NCBI GenBank assembly: GCA_007117145.1
Contig: SKHC01000075.1
Coordinates: forward strand, 1 to 8,043
Origin: Candidatus Woesearchaeota archaeon
Lineage (GTDB): Archaea; Nanobdellota; Nanobdellia; Woesearchaeales; 21-14-0-10-32-9
Direction: 5' to 3'
DNA: 8,043 nt
This document shows, one piece after another, positions 4,875 to 8,043 of this stretch. The stretch's first letter is position 1; every line of letters begins with the position of its first letter. The position numbers and the translations under genes were made by a program. Under the pieces are notes generated by a model. That model saw only the letters and a list, made by a program, of their open reading frames with translations. It was not told the DNA's origin and made no database searches.

Positions 4875-5600
4875 ATGCCTCGAAATTATCACGAAGAAAA
4901 AACAATTGAAGAGAAGTGGCGAGAAGCAAAAAACTTCACAATAGCAGGCGCACTTACTCTTGGAACTTTGATGGGTGTTTCTTCTATGATGGATAAAAAA
5001 CTTGATGTGGAAAGAACACCTCAAGGCATAGAAAGAAGTATTGCAAATCTGAATTATAGTTTAGACCCTGTAGCTGAGCCACTTTATAGTGTAAATGGTA
5101 AACTTTTAAGAGCTGGAAGATTCCAACACTTATTTGAACATTTTGAAAACACATACCAATTAGAACCAGGAATACTTGCTGGTCTTGCAATTCAAGAAAG
5201 TTTTGCTGAACCAACGATGCTTAATTATTCAAATGATGGAGGAGTTGGAATGTTTCAATTTATGCCAGGGACTGCTAGAAATTACGGTCTAAACGTGCAC
5301 GGAAACAGTACGCTTTCCAGCAGAGATATAGCCCACGGGCGAGAAATGAGAAGACTTGTTAACAACTACAATCACAACTTAGAAAAACTTATTGAGTATG
5401 ATGAAAGATTCGACCCCGTAAAAAGTGCTGATGCAGCTGCAAAGTATTTAAACGATTTATACATACAACACGGAAATTTAGATGCAGCATTGAGTGCATA
5501 CAACCAAGGCAGACCTGCAAGAAATCCAAGAAGCACAAGGCACGTGCAAGGCGTTAGGAAATATCAAGACTTGTATTTAAGCCATACTAATAATAAATAA
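4875..5600 (+). CDS. Membrane-anchored SLT-family lytic transglycosylase / lysozyme-like protein
   Basis: The 241-residue protein has a charged N-terminus (1-20), one hydrophobic helix (about 21-39), a linker to about 80, and an SLT (goose-lysozyme-like) domain from about 85 to 235. The SLT marks are clear. GLAIQESF carries the catalytic Glu108, and VGMFQFMPGTARNYGL (124-139) corresponds to the G-L-M-Q-x-M-P-x-T-A motif. The F-D-P-x-x-S-A-D-A-A-A-K-Y-L stretch lies at 179-192 and L-S-A-Y-N-Q-G at 206-212. Family members cleave the MurNAc-GlcNAc bond of peptidoglycan. Archaea lack murein, so the target may be the wall of a bacterial neighbour or host, or another glycan. The N-terminal helix suggests an extracytoplasmic catalytic domain tethered to the membrane, or a signal peptide. 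Expression signals are its own TATA box and GGAG. Its stop directly abuts the stop of the convergent transporter. No close subfamily is recognised. Confidence 0.85.
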   Translation: MPRNYHEEKTIEEKWREAKNFTIAGALTLGTLMGVSSMMDKKLDVERTPQGIERSIANLNYSLDPVAEPLYSVNGKLLRAGRFQHLFEHFENTYQLEPGILAGLAIQESFAEPTMLNYSNDGGVGMFQFMPGTARNYGLNVHGNSTLSSRDIAHGREMRRLVNNYNHNLEKLIEYDERFDPVKSADAAAKYLNDLYIQHGNLDAALSAYNQGRPARNPRSTRHVQGVRKYQDLYLSHTNNK

Positions 5601-6473
5601 TTATTTCAAGAGCCACTCCAAATATACTATGTACAAAGGAGTTGTTATTCCATTAATTGCGTAAGGTACAGTAGCTTCAACACCGAAAAGCAAAACACCG
5701 AAAGCAATCGCCATACCCCCGTTCTTTAAAGTTCCAAATAAAACAAGTAAAACATTGTTCTTCTTATTCAAGAAATTCTTAAAAACTAAGTAAAGTATTG
5801 TGCCTAAACCAAACTTTAAAGTGAAAAGTATTAAGAAAATTTTCCAAGTATAAGCAAAATCGAATATGACGTTAGCGTTTAAACCAATGATTATGTAAAA
5901 CGTTATTGCATAAGATAAATTCACAATCATTTTAGAATAATCTGTCTTCCTTGGGTGTTTCAACTCGTAATTGTGGAGTAATCTGGATAAAAAGTAAGGC
6001 AGTAAAATAACTAATGCAACGACTTCCAAAACATTCACGACGCTAAAACCCGCACCTAGTAAAAACTTAGACGCTACTGGAATAAAAAAAACAGCGATTA
6101 AATAACTTGAAAACTCTGTTAAAAACGATAGTTTAAGATTTCCTTCTAAAACCTTTGACATCGTAATTATACCAACTGCGGGAGGCATTATCCCAAGTAT
6201 CATTATAAGCTCCCTGTAAGGGCTTTCAAGAAAGAATGAAAATAAAATGTATGCACCTCCAAGTAACACGTAATTGAGTAGAGCAAGACTTGTAATTTCT
6301 TCAACGTCTGTTTTAGTTATATGCCTAAAAGCTATGTCTTTTATAGAAACAGTCATCATTATGACAAGCAAAGGCATTATCAAAATCTCAAGTTTATATG
6401 CAAATCCAGGGATTAACAAACCAAGAAGTATCGATGTTAGAAATAGGTACTTAGAATTTTTTAGTATGTTCAT
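5601..6473 (-). CDS. BASS/SBF-family transporter (bile acid:sodium symporter-like)
   Basis: This is a 290-residue integral membrane protein with about ten hydrophobic segments (roughly 8-25, 28-48, 62-82, 88-106, 116-140, 145-167, 186-206, 210-233, 240-265, 268-288). MPPAVGIITMSKVLEGNLKLS (centre near 105) matches the first crossover helix of the BASS fold. FGTLKNGGMAIAFG (246-259) matches the second, the conserved G-x-x-N-x-x-x-A region. BASS proteins move organic anions, such as bile acids, pyruvate or pantoate, with sodium, and the related ACR3 group exports arsenite. The solute cannot be assigned, and AEC-type carriers are a weaker alternative. The chosen ATG (6471-6473) follows the PAN stop by one base (TAAGATG), so the two are almost surely co-transcribed and translationally coupled. 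A TTG at 6482 would add three residues and overlap PAN, and is less likely. Confidence 0.75.
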   Translation of the reverse strand: MNILKNSKYLFLTSILLGLLIPGFAYKLEILIMPLLVIMMTVSIKDIAFRHITKTDVEEITSLALLNYVLLGGAYILFSFFLESPYRELIMILGIMPPAVGIITMSKVLEGNLKLSFLTEFSSYLIAVFFIPVASKFLLGAGFSVVNVLEVVALVILLPYFLSRLLHNYELKHPRKTDYSKMIVNLSYAITFYIIIGLNANVIFDFAYTWKIFLILFTLKFGLGTILYLVFKNFLNKKNNVLLVLFGTLKNGGMAIAFGVLLFGVEATVPYAINGITTPLYIVYLEWLLK

Positions 6474-6474
6474 C

Positions 6475-7602
6475 TTAACCAAACATTGCTTTGTACTGAG
6501 TATCTTCTTCTTTTTTTCTAACCTTTATTATGGCATCTTCAAGATCTTTTTGCTCTATCTTGGTCTTGTTCTTTCTAATAGCAAAGTAACCAGCTTCAGT
6601 ACACACCGACTTAACTTCAGCACCACTAAAACCTTCAAGTTTATGCATTAAGTACTCAAAATCAATTTTTCCAAGATTCATTTTTCTTGTGTGAATCTTA
6701 AATATCTCAATTAAACCCTCTTTTGAAGGATTTGGAACTTCAATTAATCTATCAAGTCTACCAGGTCTAATTATGGCCGGGTCTAATATGTCCTTTCTAT
6801 TCGTACAACCAATTACTTTTACATTACCTAACGGTTCAAACCCATCAAGTTCAGCTAAAAATTGCATGAACGTTCTTTGAACTTCTCGCTCACCCGAAGT
6901 TCCAACTTCTATTCTTTTTGCAGCTATAGCATCCAACTCATCAATAAATATTATGCTTGGAGCCTTTTCTTTTGCAAGTTTAAACACGTCTTTAACAAGT
7001 TTCGCACCTTCTCCTATGAATTTTTGCACTAACTCAGAACCAACAATTTCTATAAACGTGCTTTCTGTACTTGCTGCAACTGCTTTTGCAAGTAAAGTCT
7101 TACCAGTACCTGGCGGACCGTATAAAAGTATTCCTTTAGGTGGCATTATACCAACTTTTTCAAAGAGCTCAGGTTTTTTCAGTGGAAGCTCAACTACTTC
7201 TTCTAATTCTTGTTTTTGAGCTGCTAAACCTCCAACATCATCCCAGCTAGTCTTTGGTTTTTCTATTATTACGAATTGGTCAACGTCAACGTTTCGCTCT
7301 TTATCGATTTTATCAATTATCGTAAGATTCTTTTGCTCGACTGTGACTGTGTCTCCGGAAGATAGTTCTGGTAAATTTTTCGATTTATTAACTAAGAATT
7401 TGTTGCCGTTTGGAACTCTGATTATAGCAGTAGTTTCCATTATTTCTACAACTTCTGCTAGCATTAAAGCTGGACTTCTGTATCTATCAAGCTCCATCTT
7501 TAACTGAAAAATGGTTTCTCTTAGAATCTTGTTTTCCTGATCCAAATTAGAAATTTGCTCGTCGTAGCTTTCATCATCCACTTTAGCAGCTTTCGATCTC
7601 AT
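6475..7602 (-). CDS. pan: Proteasome-activating nucleotidase (PAN), AAA+ ATPase
   Basis: PAN forms a hexameric ring that unfolds proteins and feeds them into the 20S proteasome. The 375-residue protein has an N-terminal coiled coil (about 14-42), a Pro44 linker at the usual cis-proline site, an OB domain (about 46-98) and an AAA+ module. Walker A is GPPGTGKT (162-169) and Walker B IIFIDE (217-222). Pore loop 1 is KFIG (194-197). Sensor 1 is Asn268, and the arginine fingers are Arg279 and Arg282 in RPGRLDR. The C-terminal helical domain (about 295-370) ends in MFG. This is an Hb-Phe-X form of the HbYX motif that docks into the 20S alpha ring. The protein is somewhat shorter than the roughly 400-430 residues of well-studied PANs, mainly at the N-terminus. 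The ATG has a TATA-like box about 25 bases upstream. The gene lies 24 bases after the M24 peptidase. Confidence 0.93.
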   Translation of the reverse strand: MRSKAAKVDDESYDEQISNLDQENKILRETIFQLKMELDRYRSPALMLAEVVEIMETTAIIRVPNGNKFLVNKSKNLPELSSGDTVTVEQKNLTIIDKIDKERNVDVDQFVIIEKPKTSWDDVGGLAAQKQELEEVVELPLKKPELFEKVGIMPPKGILLYGPPGTGKTLLAKAVAASTESTFIEIVGSELVQKFIGEGAKLVKDVFKLAKEKAPSIIFIDELDAIAAKRIEVGTSGEREVQRTFMQFLAELDGFEPLGNVKVIGCTNRKDILDPAIIRPGRLDRLIEVPNPSKEGLIEIFKIHTRKMNLGKIDFEYLMHKLEGFSGAEVKSVCTEAGYFAIRKNKTKIEQKDLEDAIIKVRKKEEDTQYKAMFG

Positions 7603-7620
7603 AGTTAGTGTAATCGCTAA

Positions 7621-7632
7621 TATTATTTAAAA
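7621..7632 (-). promoter_or_regulatory. TATA-like box for PAN, overlapping the stop of the M24 gene
   Basis: The minus strand reads TTTTAAATAATA, centred about 25 bases upstream of the PAN ATG at 7602 and including the TAA stop (7627-7629) of the upstream gene. PAN may have its own promoter besides any read-through. Confidence 0.4.
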
Positions 7633-8043
7633 GTTTGCGATAATCAATGATTTTTCAGCGTTGGTTAACACTTTAGGTTTTGCCAAAATTAACACTGTAT
7701 CCTCTATTCTTATTCCTTCTTTTGAGTAATCTGCAGGCTCTATTGCTATTACATGACCTTTTTTTAATGTGTGGGTTGTTCTTGGATTAATTTGAGGGTG
7801 TTCGTGGACTTCTAAACCCACTCCATGTCCTAGTGCATGGTTAAAATTTAATGAGTTCCTCGCCTTTGCATCTAATTCTTTTGTTTTTGTGCCAGGAATC
7901 GCATTTTTTATGCAATCCTTTTGAACTTTTAACACTTTGTTGTATAGCTCCACTTGTTTTTTTGTCGGTTTGCCAAGGTAGATTGTTCTTGTCATATCAC
8001 TACAATACCCTTTGTATTTAAATCCAAAATCTATTAGTAAAAA
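7627..8043 (-). CDS. M24B-family metallopeptidase (Xaa-Pro dipeptidase/aminopeptidase), C-terminal part
   Basis: The frame stays open to the right edge, giving 138 codons of a gene that begins outside. The visible part is the C-terminal half of the pita-bread fold with all five dinuclear metal ligands. These are Asp in LLIDFG, Asp in CSDMTRT, His in LGHGVGLEVHE, Glu in AIEPADY and Glu in RIEDTVL. Family members remove N-terminal residues from peptides with proline in second position or cleave Xaa-Pro dipeptides. Methionine aminopeptidases share the fold, but the SDMTRT and HE-x-P context favours the Xaa-Pro group. The ATG at 7995 (MTRT) is internal: conserved family sequence, including the first metal ligand, continues upstream of it. 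It precedes PAN by 24 bases on the same strand, which suggests a protein turnover unit. Confidence 0.88.
   Translation of the reverse strand, partial: FLLIDFGFKYKGYCSDMTRTIYLGKPTKKQVELYNKVLKVQKDCIKNAIPGTKTKELDAKARNSLNFNHALGHGVGLEVHEHPQINPRTTHTLKKGHVIAIEPADYSKEGIRIEDTVLILAKPKVLTNAEKSLIIANF

Noticed and set aside
6474..6482. TTG start for the transporter overlapping PAN
   Set aside because: The ATG at 6473, one base after the PAN stop, is a stronger codon and a usual operon arrangement.
6274..6651. Plus-strand open frame across the transporter/PAN junction
   Set aside because: Antisense to two well-supported genes and without family features.
7571..7580. Minus-strand GATGATGA resembling a C box near the PAN start
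   Set aside because: It is inside the PAN reading frame and no properly spaced D' and D boxes or terminal stem accompany it.
7993..7995. ATG as start of a 122-residue M24 protein
   Set aside because: Conserved M24 sequence including the first metal-binding Asp continues in frame to the window edge, so the ATG is internal.
1..8043. CRISPR arrays, insertion sequences, tRNA or rRNA genes
   Set aside because: No regularly spaced direct repeats, transposase, terminal inverted repeats or tRNA-like cloverleaf were seen; intergenic space is under 500 bases in total.

Overview
The window is AT-rich, densely coding archaeal DNA, about 95% in genes. The archaeal assignment rests on a FEN-1 whose catalytic residues sit at canonical archaeal positions, a proteasome-activating AAA+ ATPase (PAN), an archaeal Trm5-type methyltransferase, a membrane-anchored nuclease related to archaeal Holliday junction resolvase, and a C/D box guide RNA. 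Most ATGs also have a TATA-like box 25-28 bases upstream, which fits leaderless archaeal transcription. The small proteins, low GC and an SLT-type lytic transglycosylase in a murein-free lineage suggest a DPANN archaeon (Woesearchaeota/Pacearchaeota type). That lineage is inference.

Layout. 1-135 (+) is the tail of an M3-family oligoendopeptidase F. It overlaps by 4 bases the end of a convergent PD-(D/E)XK membrane-anchored nuclease (132-530, -). A HAD nucleotidase-like gene (589-1173, -) is divergent from FEN-1 (1254-2276, +). FEN-1 overlaps the end of pyruvate kinase (2259-3644, -) by 18 bases. Pyruvate kinase is divergent from a Trm5-like methyltransferase (3725-4723, +). The only intergenic stretch over 100 bases (4724-4874) holds a clear, independently promoted C/D box sRNA and the promoter and Shine-Dalgarno of a membrane-anchored lytic transglycosylase (4875-5600, +). 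That gene abuts, tail to tail, a three-gene minus-strand block: an M24 Xaa-Pro peptidase running off the right edge (7627-8043), PAN (6475-7602), and a BASS/SBF-type transporter (5601-6473) one base after PAN's stop.

Functionally, PAN would unfold proteins for the proteasome, and PepF and the M24 enzyme would trim the resulting peptides. FEN-1 acts in Okazaki fragment processing through PCNA. Pyruvate kinase closes glycolysis. The Trm5-like enzyme and the C/D guide RNA belong to RNA modification. The points most worth a second look are the C/D sRNA (one guide resembles the 23S A-loop), the transglycosylase, the Trm5-like enzyme with altered catalytic motifs, and pyruvate kinase with altered potassium-site residues. 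No mobile element, CRISPR array, tRNA or rRNA was seen.
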